A stretch of 64,000 nt of DNA from an uncultured Bacteroidales bacterium (lineage in GTDB: Bacteria > Bacteroidota > Bacteroidia > Bacteroidales > Bacteroidaceae). This document shows, piece by piece, positions 1 to 8,580 of this stretch (its first letter is position 1; the number at the start of each line of letters is the position of its first letter). Below the pieces are notes generated by a model that was not told the origin of the DNA, made no database searches, and saw only the letters and a list, made by a program, of their open reading frames with translations. Location of the stretch: NCBI GenBank assembly GCA_902778265.1, contig CACYXI010000001.1, positions 186,001 to 250,000 on the forward strand, read 5' to 3'. Position numbers and translations under genes: made by a program.

Positions 1-423
1 TATGGGAGTTATGGCCCCAATGCGTTTGAGATGAAGCCTTTATACGGAAAAGTATGTCCCAAGAGGTCAATTCCAATCAAACCTGACACTTATTACGTGT
101 TGAGTTATGATGAAACACAAGTAACAATTAACGCGAATGCATTTAACACCGTGTTTTGGGACATAACGGGAACAAGGAGTTTGGCACAGTTAACCACTAA
201 TGCAAACGGGCTCGTTAACAAGAGAAAATTTAAGTCACCCGCGGATGCCTATTTCGTATCATTTTCCAATTACGGGACCCTAACAGAGGCACAACAACAG
301 ACATTGGTGAATACGCTACAGTTTGAGGAAGGCGAAACTTGGACAGAATATCAAGAACACAGCATTACAAATGCCGCAATATATGAAGGCAAAATGGAGG
401 CAAAACAAATTATTGAAACGTAA
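1..423 (+). CDS. Tail-fibre/receptor-binding protein, C-terminal part (starts before window)
   Basis: The reading frame is open from base 1 and ends at TAA 421-423, so only the last 140 residues are present. The first visible residues (YGSYGPNAFEM) resemble the '..NAFEIMQNGDAYLYG' segment of the two fibre genes downstream. The end carries a 'FEEGETWTEY' phrase like the 'EGxxATxYxPY' phrase common in phage tail-fibre and baseplate appendage proteins. It is followed after 6 bases by another fibre gene. A structural role in host attachment is inferred from context and these phrases, not from a catalytic motif. Confidence 0.6.
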   Translation, partial: YGSYGPNAFEMKPLYGKVCPKRSIPIKPDTYYVLSYDETQVTINANAFNTVFWDITGTRSLAQLTTNANGLVNKRKFKSPADAYFVSFSNYGTLTEAQQQTLVNTLQFEEGETWTEYQEHSITNAAIYEGKMEAKQIIET

Positions 424-429
424 GAGAAT

Positions 430-2889
430 ATGGCACAGTTAAAAAATATCATAGTTGAGGGTGAATCAAGATTAATTGGCGACGTTAATGCCAATAAGAT
501 AACCGCATCAAGTTTTGTTAACCCCAATGGAACATCCAATGACTTTCTTAAGGCAGATGGGTCTTTGGACAGTAACACATATATAACAAGCGATTACCAT
601 GATTCGACAAAACAGGACAAGCTTAGCGAGGGTGATGGTACGGTAGAGATAGCAAACAACCAACTGTCTGTCAATTACGGCGCAGGACTTACGGAGGAAG
701 GCGGTGAACTCGTAAGCAGCACTTTCGTTAACGGGACGGGAGCTAATTCAGTAGTTCAGAAGACGACCAACGGGGACAACACGGCCGGGGGAACAGACTC
801 TTTCGCCGCCGGACGAGGGAGCAAAGCAAGTGGAAATGTTTCACACGCGGAGGGACTTGGCACCGAAACACAAAATATCGCGGAACACGCGGAGGGACAA
901 CACAATAAATCCAATAAGGTCAGTTCAGGAACAGCAGAACAGAAAGCAGCGGGCTCCACAATACATTCAGTAGGGATAGGTACAAGTGAAAATGACAAGA
1001 AGAACGCCTTTGAGATAATGCAGAACGGTGATGCCTACCTTTATGGCGCGGGCGGATACAACGGGACCAACCCAACATCAGCAAGCACCGTACAATATCT
1101 ATTAACACATTCGGCAGAGGTTCCCATTATGGAGAAGACATTCAGCCCAATTACTTGTGCCGCCAACAATCAGAACGAGGCATGGGTATATTTTATGAAT
1201 GTTGTGCCCAAAAGCGATAACTTCTATGAGCCATGGTATATACGTTATAATTTAAAGATAACCACAAACAATACTATTTTGTTAGGTGAATACGATTGTA
1301 TGATAGGGATGGGGGGAGCAACCTGCACATATTCATGCTTCAACAGACTTGGCAATGCAAGTTATTTTCCCTCCTACAATCATATTATTGCAACATATGA
1401 CTCCATAGCCAAATATGAAAACAGGGCGACAAACCCCGTAAAAATTGGTGAAAGAATTCAGGACTCATATAGCGCCGCCACCGCATCAAGAACATTTGAG
1501 ATTAAGGTATTTGAAATATATAATTGCGATGTAGCTTTTACTTCACAGGTAGAATTATTCAAAAATGTATACACTGCAGCAAAATATGGGGTAAGCGCAC
1601 AAATCAACGCCACAGCCAACGGCCTTCAAGAAACGAGTGACCAAAATACAGTACCCCATCAATTATATGAGTACTACACAAGATATCAGATTCACGACAC
1701 GAATACCCCCCTCTACCGATATAAGATATTTGGCCTTGACTCAAAGAGGAGAATAGTACCGTGCAACATAACCAATCAAACAAGCGACACGGTTATAGCA
1801 AAGACCGCGTGCGGAGTTCCTATGGTTGTGTCAAACGGCTTAAGGTACTATATGACCACCACCACAGTGACAGCAACGACCGTATATACACCAGCAGCAG
1901 TTATATACCAACAGTACACAACAAGCGACTCCCCCCGAAAATATAACTTCAACGAAACAGCATTTCCGCCATATACGGACTACTACTTCCAAGGCTCGTA
2001 CAATCCAAATACAGATGAGTTTACCTTGGATACAAGCACTGCCGACAGTTACTATACCACAATACCTATCTCAGCGACGACAGGGTTTGACACATACTTT
2101 ACGGAAGGTAAATATTATTGGTATGTTGGTGGTACGGGGCCCGACACATCCTTCAACTTTACAATTAGCCACCCTCTTTATATTTTCAAGGGAGGGAAAC
2201 TTATCCCTGCACAAAATTACGAGAACCCTGTATTTGTTGCTCAATACGGGGCCACAACCTTTGACGAGCTCTCAAGAGCATATAATGACGGAAAATCCGT
2301 ATTTGTTCAAATGACCAATTGGCATCCATCTCCTTGGAATATTGGACGCGCCGATGATGGCTTTAACGGCAGTGTGCCATTAATAGAAATTGCCTCCGGC
2401 GTGGCACATTTTAGCACATTAGTATTCGCGAACAATGGTAATGATGCAAGCAAGAACGGTATTTGCAGAATTGATGTTATATGTAATGAGGGCTCAACGT
2501 GGAGTAGAGACATAGACGAAACCTATATATACACATCCCCCACACAGAGCGAAATTGATTCATTATTTGATGAGCCCACGCCGCCAACACCGGGAAGTAG
2601 CACCAAAGGAGATGGCGGATATACGCCCGGCACGAATGAGGCCGTTTTTGCGGGGTTTGTTATGGGACAAACACAGAGTGGTGCAGCGGGAGAAATACTG
2701 TATGGAACAGGAACAAATTACAACAGCATCAAGAACGAAGACGGGTGCACACTAATGGACACCAACGGTCAACGGTTATCCTACATAACGACTAGTAGCA
2801 CAGATGATTCTACGTACATAACACTCTCCAACGGCGGAGAATTATCGATAGATATGTATCAACAGAGTCTTTGGGAATACACAGATTAA
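430..2889 (+). CDS. Long tail fibre with trimeric-adhesin-like head repeats
   Basis: An 819-residue protein. Residues ~130-200 carry SFAAGRGS, SHAEGLGTET and EHAEGQHN repeats, the left-handed beta-roll pattern of YadA-type trimeric adhesin heads that also occurs in phage fibres. The repeats end in an 'NAFEIMQNGDAYLYG' segment, typical of phage receptor-binding tips. Near residue ~600 a 'VAQYGATTFDELSRAYNDGK' module recurs in the fibre gene at 4871. The remaining Tyr/Thr-rich C-terminal half has no recognised domain and may be the host-contacting part. It starts at ATG 430, just after the preceding stop, within a co-directional tail cluster. No enzymatic motif was seen. Confidence 0.75.
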   Translation: MAQLKNIIVEGESRLIGDVNANKITASSFVNPNGTSNDFLKADGSLDSNTYITSDYHDSTKQDKLSEGDGTVEIANNQLSVNYGAGLTEEGGELVSSTFVNGTGANSVVQKTTNGDNTAGGTDSFAAGRGSKASGNVSHAEGLGTETQNIAEHAEGQHNKSNKVSSGTAEQKAAGSTIHSVGIGTSENDKKNAFEIMQNGDAYLYGAGGYNGTNPTSASTVQYLLTHSAEVPIMEKTFSPITCAANNQNEAWVYFMNVVPKSDNFYEPWYIRYNLKITTNNTILLGEYDCMIGMGGATCTYSCFNRLGNASYFPSYNHIIATYDSIAKYENRATNPVKIGERIQDSYSAATASRTFEIKVFEIYNCDVAFTSQVELFKNVYTAAKYGVSAQINATANGLQETSDQNTVPHQLYEYYTRYQIHDTNTPLYRYKIFGLDSKRRIVPCNITNQTSDTVIAKTACGVPMVVSNGLRYYMTTTTVTATTVYTPAAVIYQQYTTSDSPRKYNFNETAFPPYTDYYFQGSYNPNTDEFTLDTSTADSYYTTIPISATTGFDTYFTEGKYYWYVGGTGPDTSFNFTISHPLYIFKGGKLIPAQNYENPVFVAQYGATTFDELSRAYNDGKSVFVQMTNWHPSPWNIGRADDGFNGSVPLIEIASGVAHFSTLVFANNGNDASKNGICRIDVICNEGSTWSRDIDETYIYTSPTQSEIDSLFDEPTPPTPGSSTKGDGGYTPGTNEAVFAGFVMGQTQSGAAGEILYGTGTNYNSIKNEDGCTLMDTNGQRLSYITTSSTDDSTYITLSNGGELSIDMYQQSLWEYTD

Positions 2890-2903
2890 AACACAACAAG
2901 CTA

Positions 2904-3680
2904 ATGGATATATTATATATAATAGGCGAAGGATGTTCTCAATGCAATAATAACGAATTGAGATACTCCCTTCGTTCCATAGAGAAATACGGAAAGGGTG
3001 TTGACCGTGTGTTTGTTGTTGGGTATTGTCCCGAATGGCTAAGCAATGAGGTTATAAAAATACCTTTCAAACAACCGCACGCAAAGAAAGAACAGAACGA
3101 GGTCGAAGACCAAAACAACCTTTCAAGAAAGCACGCCAACATTGCCGCATCCCTGCTTTATGCGGTTGATAATTCAGATATTGGAGACGAATTTCTCGTT
3201 AGCATGGACGACCATTTTTACATTAAAAATGTTGATTTTGACCATTATCCTTTTTATTGTAAGATATGCGGGGACGATAACAAATTCCCCATGGAGGGAG
3301 AAACACAATACAGAAAGTTATTGACAGCAACAAGAAGGGAATGCGAAAGAGACGGTCTAAGTGCATACTATTTCTGCATTCACAGGAACATGCACCTTTC
3401 GCGAAAGTCAATAAATGAATGTAGGGATATCCTTGAAGCAGATATAAAGAAGCCAAGACCCCTTGAAACCTTTGGCTATTTGATTAATTATAGATACACA
3501 AAAGACAAGGACTTCAAGATACGCTTTACACACGATTGTAAACTATTGGGTGGATGTGACTGGTGGATGGCTGACCCAAACAAGACCGAGGTGATTTCTA
3601 CGGCAGATTTTAAGGAAGGTACCGGATTAGACTGTCTTCTGAACGGACTATTTATTAATAAGAGCAAATACGAAGGATAA
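2904..3680 (+). CDS. Stealth/GT-A-like glycosyltransferase-type protein
   Basis: The N-terminus 'ELRYSLRSIEKYG..VDRVFVVG' and the later 'FLVSMDDHFYI' resemble the conserved blocks of Stealth-family phosphotransferases and GT-A glycosyltransferases, in which an Asp pair near DDH binds a metal-nucleotide sugar. This suggests modification of a glycan or a virion protein; the substrate is unknown. An upstream in-frame ATG at 2871 would overlap the previous gene, so ATG 2904, 14 bases past that stop, is preferred (258 aa). It lies between two fibre genes, which hints that the fibre or the receptor is the target. Family placement is by eye only. Confidence 0.55.
   Translation: MDILYIIGEGCSQCNNNELRYSLRSIEKYGKGVDRVFVVGYCPEWLSNEVIKIPFKQPHAKKEQNEVEDQNNLSRKHANIAASLLYAVDNSDIGDEFLVSMDDHFYIKNVDFDHYPFYCKICGDDNKFPMEGETQYRKLLTATRRECERDGLSAYYFCIHRNMHLSRKSINECRDILEADIKKPRPLETFGYLINYRYTKDKDFKIRFTHDCKLLGGCDWWMADPNKTEVISTADFKEGTGLDCLLNGLFINKSKYEG
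3646..3655 (+). promoter_or_regulatory. ACTATTTAT late-type element (inside end of previous gene)
   Basis: GACTATTTAT followed by TAATAA, 27 bases upstream of the ATG at 3683. It matches ten other sites in the window but lies within coding sequence (..GLFINKS..), so it could be coincidental. Confidence 0.4.
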
Positions 3681-3682
3681 CA

Positions 3683-4351
3683 ATGGGTAGAACTATAAAT
3701 TACATAACGCTTACTAACCTTTCAAGATTCTTCACCGACCTAAAGAATTGGCTGCCATTTACAAAAGGAAGTGGTGCAAAATCAATGGTAAGTGGGAACA
3801 ATAGTTCGGTCAAAGCAACAGGTAATTATTCAAGGGCGTTTGGCTATTCGGATGCCAATAGTAGTAGCGATGGCATTATCGCATCAGGTGAGGGTAGTTT
3901 CGCTGCGGGATATGCGAATAATGGAATGATAAGCGCAAGCGGCAACGGGGCTCGTGCAGAAGGTTATACGAGCGATAGTTATGGAGATATAACCGCATCG
4001 GGCAATGGCTCGCATGCAGAAGGTGTTGGAACTACTGCTCAAAATCTTGGAGAGCATGCCGAAGGCGTCTGTAATATATCAAACAAAAAGACAACAGGAA
4101 CAAAGGCAGAACAACGGGCAGGAACAACACAACACAGCGTGGGCATTGGTGAGAACGATGCCAATAAAAATGCCTTTGAGATAATGCAAAATGGCGATGC
4201 TTATTTGTATGGATTAGGTACTTATAATGGGACTAACCCTATAAGCGGAACTAACGACATAAAAACTATCATAAACGCAAAGCTTAATAGCGCAGATTTA
4301 GTTACTTTTAATCTTATTTCTCAAGCCGAGTTTAACCAAATATTTAATTAG
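3683..4351 (+). CDS. Short tail fibre with HAEG-type beta-roll repeats
   Basis: A 222-residue protein. It starts 'NYITLTNLSRFFTDLKNWL', an N-terminal anchor pattern similar to the gene at 4871 (LVGLSRFLSNLDN). Residues ~40-130 consist of SRAFGYS, SFAAGYA, ARAEGYT and SHAEGVG repeats of the trimeric-adhesin head type. These are followed by 'NAFEIMQNGDAYLYG', which also occurs in the large fibre at 430. The two genes are clearly paralogous over this tip region. Homotrimeric fibre assembly is inferred from the repeat type. Confidence 0.7.
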   Translation: MGRTINYITLTNLSRFFTDLKNWLPFTKGSGAKSMVSGNNSSVKATGNYSRAFGYSDANSSSDGIIASGEGSFAAGYANNGMISASGNGARAEGYTSDSYGDITASGNGSHAEGVGTTAQNLGEHAEGVCNISNKKTTGTKAEQRAGTTQHSVGIGENDANKNAFEIMQNGDAYLYGLGTYNGTNPISGTNDIKTIINAKLNSADLVTFNLISQAEFNQIFN

Positions 4352-4353
4352 AT

Positions 4354-4812
4354 ATGAATATAAAAGAAATATTACAAGGTATAAAGAGTTGGGTTGTTAC
4401 TAAACTCAACCAAAAACAAGAAGTCCTTGTATCAGGTACTAACATTAAGAATATAAATGGAACAAGCATTCTTGGCAGTGGAAACATCACATTTCCGACA
4501 AGTGATGATATCGCCACCACTACAGAAATTGACTCTCTCTTTACTATAGAGGAAATAATAGTCAATCTATATAACTATGGCGGAGGTAGTTCAATGGGAA
4601 CGACAGATTGGGATGGTGGAGGCTCCGATATGACTCCATATATAGGTGGAGATTATGTGTTTACGTTAATTGACGCCGATGGTGGTGGTTATATAGCCAA
4701 CCGTGCTACTCCCGACCCATCGCAGAGTTCTGATACTGAGGTCGCAATAAAAATTGACGACGGAAACTATATATATCTAAATATAATGTCTGAGTGGAGT
4801 GTGCAAAAATAA
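4354..4812 (+). CDS. Small tail-fibre-associated protein
   Basis: A 152-residue acidic, Gly-rich protein starting two bases after the upstream stop. The segment 'LVSGTNIKNINGTSILGSGNI' is a connector phrase seen in many phage tail fibres, and the rest is Gly/Asp-rich. No enzyme motif. Position and phrase support a fibre or adaptor role. Confidence 0.55.
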   Translation: MNIKEILQGIKSWVVTKLNQKQEVLVSGTNIKNINGTSILGSGNITFPTSDDIATTTEIDSLFTIEEIIVNLYNYGGGSSMGTTDWDGGGSDMTPYIGGDYVFTLIDADGGGYIANRATPDPSQSSDTEVAIKIDDGNYIYLNIMSEWSVQK

Positions 4813-4870
4813 ATGTAACCATAATGACTAATAGAAGAATAAGTTAACAAAATAAAATATTATTTCTCAA

Positions 4871-5680
4871 ATGAGTAAATTAGTAGATTTAGTCGGGCTT
4901 TCAAGGTTCTTATCTAATCTTGATAATCGTTTTATAGGGGTTCAAAAAGGTTCTTTTAATTACGAAAATTCGATAACCTTCTCAGGGGATGGAATTGGGC
5001 TATTGTGTCTTTCCGACCCAACGAGCACAAGATATTGTATCTTATTAATCAACTTGGATAGGACAGGTACTGATGCTGTTGAAATCATCAGTCTTTCTAA
5101 TAGTATAGACGATTCAGAAATCATTGCAGCCGACCCTGATGCAATGGGAGAGAGTGCGTGGATTTTTAATAATATGGGTAATGGCGAGCTTCTTGAATAC
5201 ACATTTATACCACTGTGTGCAAACGACAATATTAGTGTTATCGACGGCGGGTACACTTATGACATTGGTTACGTAACAATTCCCATTAAAAAAATGGCAA
5301 CTACCGACGATAATAAGGTCTTTGTGGCGACTTATGGGGAGACAACAGCGCAAGAAATTATAGATGCATATAATGCAGGGAAGTTGGTGATATGCAACTA
5401 TTCCAATCGAACCTACACGTTGAGCACCATATCCTCGGGTGACTATATATATTTTAACGCCGTCATATCTGACAGCACTACCATCTTTCTTCGCGTTGCA
5501 ATATCAAACAATAGTTGGATATCAAGTGGTGGAACGATAGAAAAAGCAAGCAACAAGCAAAAGACCACTCCCACATCAACCGACCTCACAAGCACGGACA
5601 AGTACCCTTCTATGAAGATTATGGCAGACTACGTAGACAGCAAACTTGGCAATATAGAAACTTTATTATCAAATATATAA
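4871..5680 (+). CDS. Tail-fibre protein with shared 'ATYGETTAQEIIDAY' module
   Basis: A 269-residue protein with the N-terminal anchor 'LVDLVGLSRFLSNLDNRF', like the gene at 3683. A module at ~residues 155-180, 'VFVATYGETTAQEIIDAYNAGK', is also present in the large fibre at 430, pointing to exchange of receptor-binding modules. The C-terminal 'STDKYPSMKIMADYVDSKLGN' segment looks like a short coiled coil. It precedes the Hint-domain gene by 6 bases. Role inferred from context. Confidence 0.6.
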   Translation: MSKLVDLVGLSRFLSNLDNRFIGVQKGSFNYENSITFSGDGIGLLCLSDPTSTRYCILLINLDRTGTDAVEIISLSNSIDDSEIIAADPDAMGESAWIFNNMGNGELLEYTFIPLCANDNISVIDGGYTYDIGYVTIPIKKMATTDDNKVFVATYGETTAQEIIDAYNAGKLVICNYSNRTYTLSTISSGDYIYFNAVISDSTTIFLRVAISNNSWISSGGTIEKASNKQKTTPTSTDLTSTDKYPSMKIMADYVDSKLGNIETLLSNI

Positions 5681-5686
5681 GATGTT

Positions 5687-6955
5687 ATGAGTGTAGAAAC
5701 AGAATATCAAAGAATACTAACTGCGAAATCTAATATTAAAACAGCTATTGAAGGGAAGGGAGTAACCGTCCCTTCTACTACAAAGATTGACGGATATCCA
5801 AGTTTAATAGACAGTATCCCTACTGGTGGTGGGGGTAGTAGCAAAATACTTAATAAACTGAACGGAAGGACAATTATAGCAACTGATTTTACCGGATATG
5901 CCAGTACATCGGCTTCATTTACATATACGTATGAGTTCAGTGAGCAACCTATAATGGGTACGATACTGTTAAAAACAGGTGTATGGGGAGCCAGCACTAG
6001 TAATCACTATGGAGACCCGGTTCCAAATACCACCTATCATAATTTCTATAGATTTCATGTTTTTAACCAAGACTTTACGTTAGGAGTAACTAATGTCTCA
6101 GAAGATTTTGCTCCATCTCCAAATTTACAATCAGGTAAGGTTATTACTTCAGTAACATTGGACCACCGATACGGATTGAATTTAACTTTAAATGGAAATA
6201 CTATATCAGTACAAAGACCCGCAGGCGATAGTCGAATTATGTGGCATAACGAAACTGAAACAATTGTTGTTGGATATAAGTTTCAGGATGGGAGTTATGA
6301 CTTTGACACATTCTTTGTTCAACAATGTAATGTAGCATGTTTTGTTAAAGGTACAAAAATAACACTCGCGGATGGCACTAGGAAGAATGTGGAAGAACTG
6401 GATTATAATGATGATGTGGTAGTGTGGAATTTTGATAATGGTAAGTCCACATCTACAAAGCCGTTGTGGATTACAAAATCAGGGTTAACTACTGATTCTT
6501 ATACTAAAGTAACGCTGTCTGATGGCACTATTCTGAATTTATGCGGTCCTCAATCGCATCGATTGTTATGTCTTGAAGATGGCAAATTTGCATATGCTGT
6601 TGATATGGTTGGCAAACACACATTTAAACAGAATGGAATGATTATAGAGGTAGTATCCACAGAAATTGTTAATGAGCAAGTCGAGTTCTATAATGTGATT
6701 ACAGATTATCATATGAATCTATATGCAAATGGTATTCTCACTTCTTGTAGGTATTCAAATCTTTATCCCATTAAGGATATTAGGCATAGTATGTTAATGA
6801 AATATGAAAAAGACGGACGCGAAATCATTCCTTTTGAAGCGTATGAAGGAAAGATTGACAGAAAATGGTATGACGGACTGAGACTCGGAGAACAAACTAT
6901 TCCTATTGAAGAAACAATAAAATATATCGAGAGGTTGGAGGCTCTAAAGAAGTAA
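5687..6955 (+). CDS. Tail protein with C-terminal Hint (intein-like) autoprocessing domain
   Basis: A 422-residue protein. The N-terminus ('IKTAIEGKGVTVPSTTKIDGYPSLIDSI') is a phage tail-appendage pattern; a Ser/Thr-rich beta region follows to ~residue 215. At Cys218 a Hint domain begins with ACFVKGTKITLADG (intein block A type). A block-B-like 'GPQSHRLL' has the conserved His, and the domain ends near residue 352 with 'YNVITDYHMNLYANGILTSC'. About 70 residues follow, so this is not a canonical intein ending His-Asn plus Cys/Ser/Thr. It resembles bacterial intein-like or hedgehog-type Hint domains, which cleave or ligate at the N-terminal Cys. Processing could release or attach the tail module. 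Activity is inferred. Confidence 0.7.
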   Translation: MSVETEYQRILTAKSNIKTAIEGKGVTVPSTTKIDGYPSLIDSIPTGGGGSSKILNKLNGRTIIATDFTGYASTSASFTYTYEFSEQPIMGTILLKTGVWGASTSNHYGDPVPNTTYHNFYRFHVFNQDFTLGVTNVSEDFAPSPNLQSGKVITSVTLDHRYGLNLTLNGNTISVQRPAGDSRIMWHNETETIVVGYKFQDGSYDFDTFFVQQCNVACFVKGTKITLADGTRKNVEELDYNDDVVVWNFDNGKSTSTKPLWITKSGLTTDSYTKVTLSDGTILNLCGPQSHRLLCLEDGKFAYAVDMVGKHTFKQNGMIIEVVSTEIVNEQVEFYNVITDYHMNLYANGILTSCRYSNLYPIKDIRHSMLMKYEKDGREIIPFEAYEGKIDRKWYDGLRLGEQTIPIEETIKYIERLEALKK

Positions 6956-6956
6956 T

Positions 6957-7337
6957 ATGAAAATCTTAAACGACATAACGAAGACAGAGGTTGGTTGGAT
7001 AGCACCTGATGGAGAGGTATTTGGTTATCCAATGTATATCTATGGTTCACAAGACCATGAGGAAATGGCAGATTACATAAAAGAGATACATGGCTTCCCC
7101 GATGCTATTGTTGAAAAGTATGGCTATATCAAATATTCTGTTCTAAGGATTGCAAAGGCATATAGATACCATATGACACAGGAGCAAAAACAAAAAGTTC
7201 TTGAGTTTATGGATGCCAATAATCTTGCTGAAATCGGACTTGGATATCCCGGTAACTCTGTCAGTAGAGATGAATTTGATTCGATGCCAACAGAAGAAAT
7301 CGACTACCGTTGTGGAGGAATAATGTTTCAGGAATAA
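6957..7337 (+). CDS. Conserved hypothetical protein
   Basis: A 126-residue protein beginning one base after the Hint-protein stop. 'GWIAPDGEVFGYPMYIYGSQDHEEMADYIKE' and 'LRIAKAYRYHMTQEQKQKVLEFMD' are visible, but I do not recognise the family. It closes the fibre cluster and may be co-transcribed with it. No signal peptide or membrane segment. Confidence 0.6.
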   Translation: MKILNDITKTEVGWIAPDGEVFGYPMYIYGSQDHEEMADYIKEIHGFPDAIVEKYGYIKYSVLRIAKAYRYHMTQEQKQKVLEFMDANNLAEIGLGYPGNSVSRDEFDSMPTEEIDYRCGGIMFQE

Positions 7338-7346
7338 TTGAATGTA

Positions 7347-7356
7347 GACTATTTAT
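7347..7356 (+). promoter_or_regulatory. ACTATTTAT late-type promoter element
   Basis: GACTATTTAT followed by an A/T-rich run, 18 bases upstream of the ATG at 7375. One of 11 similarly placed sites. Confidence 0.55.
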
Positions 7357-7374
7357 TTAAAAAACAGAGAAACG

Positions 7375-7725
7375 ATGAAAACACTTGTAGAACAAATAGT
7401 AAATCGCGTAATGGCGACTTTAAAGGAGTCAAAAGGCGAGAGAATGGCAAATCCCCCACAATCGGGAGAAACTGTTGATTTAGGATACCAAGAGAAGATT
7501 GACCTTGCAAAGCAAATTTTAGATTACGGAGACTTCCCTATTTATTCGGCAGAAGCACCGTACGAGAGCATCTCAACAGTCAACAATGCAGAGTGGTTGG
7601 GTGATGTTTTGAAGGACATTTTTGTCGGCCCCGTTGGGGCACTTCCAAGAGAAGGCGAAATGCCTGTGTTTAAACTTCAAGACAATAGTTCTAAAAAGTT
7701 TTATTTGATTGACCTAAGTGAGTAG
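7375..7725 (+). CDS. Hypothetical late protein
   Basis: A 116-residue protein whose N-terminus (MKTLVEQIVNRVMATLKES) is an amphipathic helix ending in 'KES', similar in character to the N-termini of other late genes here (12929, 13964, 31945, 34613 minus). A late-type element precedes it and a strong terminator follows, so it appears to be a monocistronic late unit. Possibly a minor virion protein; no domain was recognised. Confidence 0.55.
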   Translation: MKTLVEQIVNRVMATLKESKGERMANPPQSGETVDLGYQEKIDLAKQILDYGDFPIYSAEAPYESISTVNNAEWLGDVLKDIFVGPVGALPREGEMPVFKLQDNSSKKFYLIDLSE

Positions 7726-7735
7726 AAAAAGAAAA

Positions 7736-7763
7736 GCCGCGGGATTTCTCCTGCGGCCTTTTT
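7736..7763. terminator. Bidirectional intrinsic terminator
   Basis: Stem GCCGC(G)GGA / TCC(T)GCGGC followed by CTTTTTG on the + side and an A-rich flank that is a U-run on the minus strand. It separates the convergent genes at 7375 (+) and 7779 (-). Confidence 0.8.
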
Positions 7764-7778
7764 GTTAATAGAGCAACA

Positions 7779-8153
7779 CTATTTTTGAGTTGCGCGGTAT
7801 TTGTACTTTCCAATCATTTCTGCAAGGTCATCAAGAATGTTGTGTAGCCCATGAAATTTTTTCTCGTCATCAATGGTCTTGAAGAAGGCGTCAAGGTCAT
7901 CCCCCAATTCATCAAGCATTGAAAGAAGTGTTTCAGCATTAGGAAGAACGGGCAGTAGCTGTCCAATCTTCACCTTTTTACCCTCCATGCCCATAGCGCA
8001 TTCGGCGAAGCGGTCTTCTATATCGCAAAGGTCATCCTCTATTTCGTCACAGAGTTTATGTATGGCATTGCTGTCAGTATTCCAATGAATTTCCTTTATA
8101 CGGATTGTGTATCCGTGCAGGCAACAAAGAAAGTCTATAATATTCTTTTTCAT
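7779..8153 (-). CDS. Dps/ferritin-like protein
   Basis: A 124-residue helical protein. The stretch 'IKEIHWNTDSNAIHKLCDEI.DDLCDIEDRFAE' follows the Dps ferroxidase pattern (HW-N, then H, then D/E-x-x-D and A-E). Dps proteins form 12-mers that oxidise iron and protect DNA. This protein is shorter than typical Dps (~160 aa) and lacks an obvious basic DNA-binding tail. A late-type element precedes it on the minus strand, so it is probably made late and might be packaged or protect DNA during lysis. Family assignment is by motif; function is inferred. Confidence 0.6.
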   Translation of the reverse strand: MKKNIIDFLCCLHGYTIRIKEIHWNTDSNAIHKLCDEIEDDLCDIEDRFAECAMGMEGKKVKIGQLLPVLPNAETLLSMLDELGDDLDAFFKTIDDEKKFHGLHNILDDLAEMIGKYKYRATQK

Positions 8154-8174
8154 AATAATAAAGTATATTTTAAT

Positions 8175-8184
8175 ATAAATAGTT
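8175..8184 (-). promoter_or_regulatory. ACTATTTAT late-type element for the Dps-like gene
   Basis: Minus strand AACTATTTAT, ~21 bases upstream of the start codon at 8153. It overlaps the TTTG (-33) of the divergent host-type promoter. Confidence 0.6.
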
Positions 8185-8214
8185 TGTTTTTCTCATTTTT
8201 TCTTCATATCTTTG
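8183..8214 (+). promoter_or_regulatory. Bacteroidetes-type promoter (TTTG-N20-TATCTTTG)
   Basis: TTTG at 8183-8186 and TATCTTTG at 8207-8214 with a 20-base spacer, matching the Bacteroidetes -33/-7 consensus. It drives the gene at 8238, and probably the 8581 nuclease and the sigma factor. Confidence 0.75.
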
Positions 8215-8237
8215 GCGAAAAGTAGGAAAATATCATT

Positions 8238-8570
8238 ATGCGAAGCGTATCTATAGACGATAAGTTATACGGAGACATCAAGGATTACTGTGATATTAAT
8301 AATCTTCGCATGAGGGAATATGTTGAAACCCTTATTAGAAAATCCTTCATGGTGGACAAATACGGTGCAACACCATTCGCAAAAGAGATACACAGCATTG
8401 ACGCCGAACCTGCCACGAAAGAAGAACCAAAGGAAGAAATACCAACTACGACAATTGAACCACAGATAAAGATTGAGGAAAACCCCGAGGATATTATTGT
8501 AGAAAAACCAAAGGAAGAAATTCCCGTCGTAGAGAATAAGCCACAAAGAAGAATTAAAAAATTAAATTAG
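8238..8570 (+). CDS. Ribbon-helix-helix-like small protein with Pro/Glu-rich tail
   Basis: A 110-residue protein. Residues 1-35 (MRSVSIDDKLYGDIKDYCD..NLRMREYVETLI) fit the beta-strand/helix/helix layout of CopG/Arc-type DNA-binding proteins. Residues ~55-105 are repetitive EEPKEEIP / VEKPKEEIP, probably disordered. First gene after a host-type promoter and immediately upstream of the Rad50-like gene, so it may be an early regulator. The RHH call is tentative. Confidence 0.5.
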   Translation: MRSVSIDDKLYGDIKDYCDINNLRMREYVETLIRKSFMVDKYGATPFAKEIHSIDAEPATKEEPKEEIPTTTIEPQIKIEENPEDIIVEKPKEEIPVVENKPQRRIKKLN

Positions 8571-8580
8571 TTGGGAAGAA

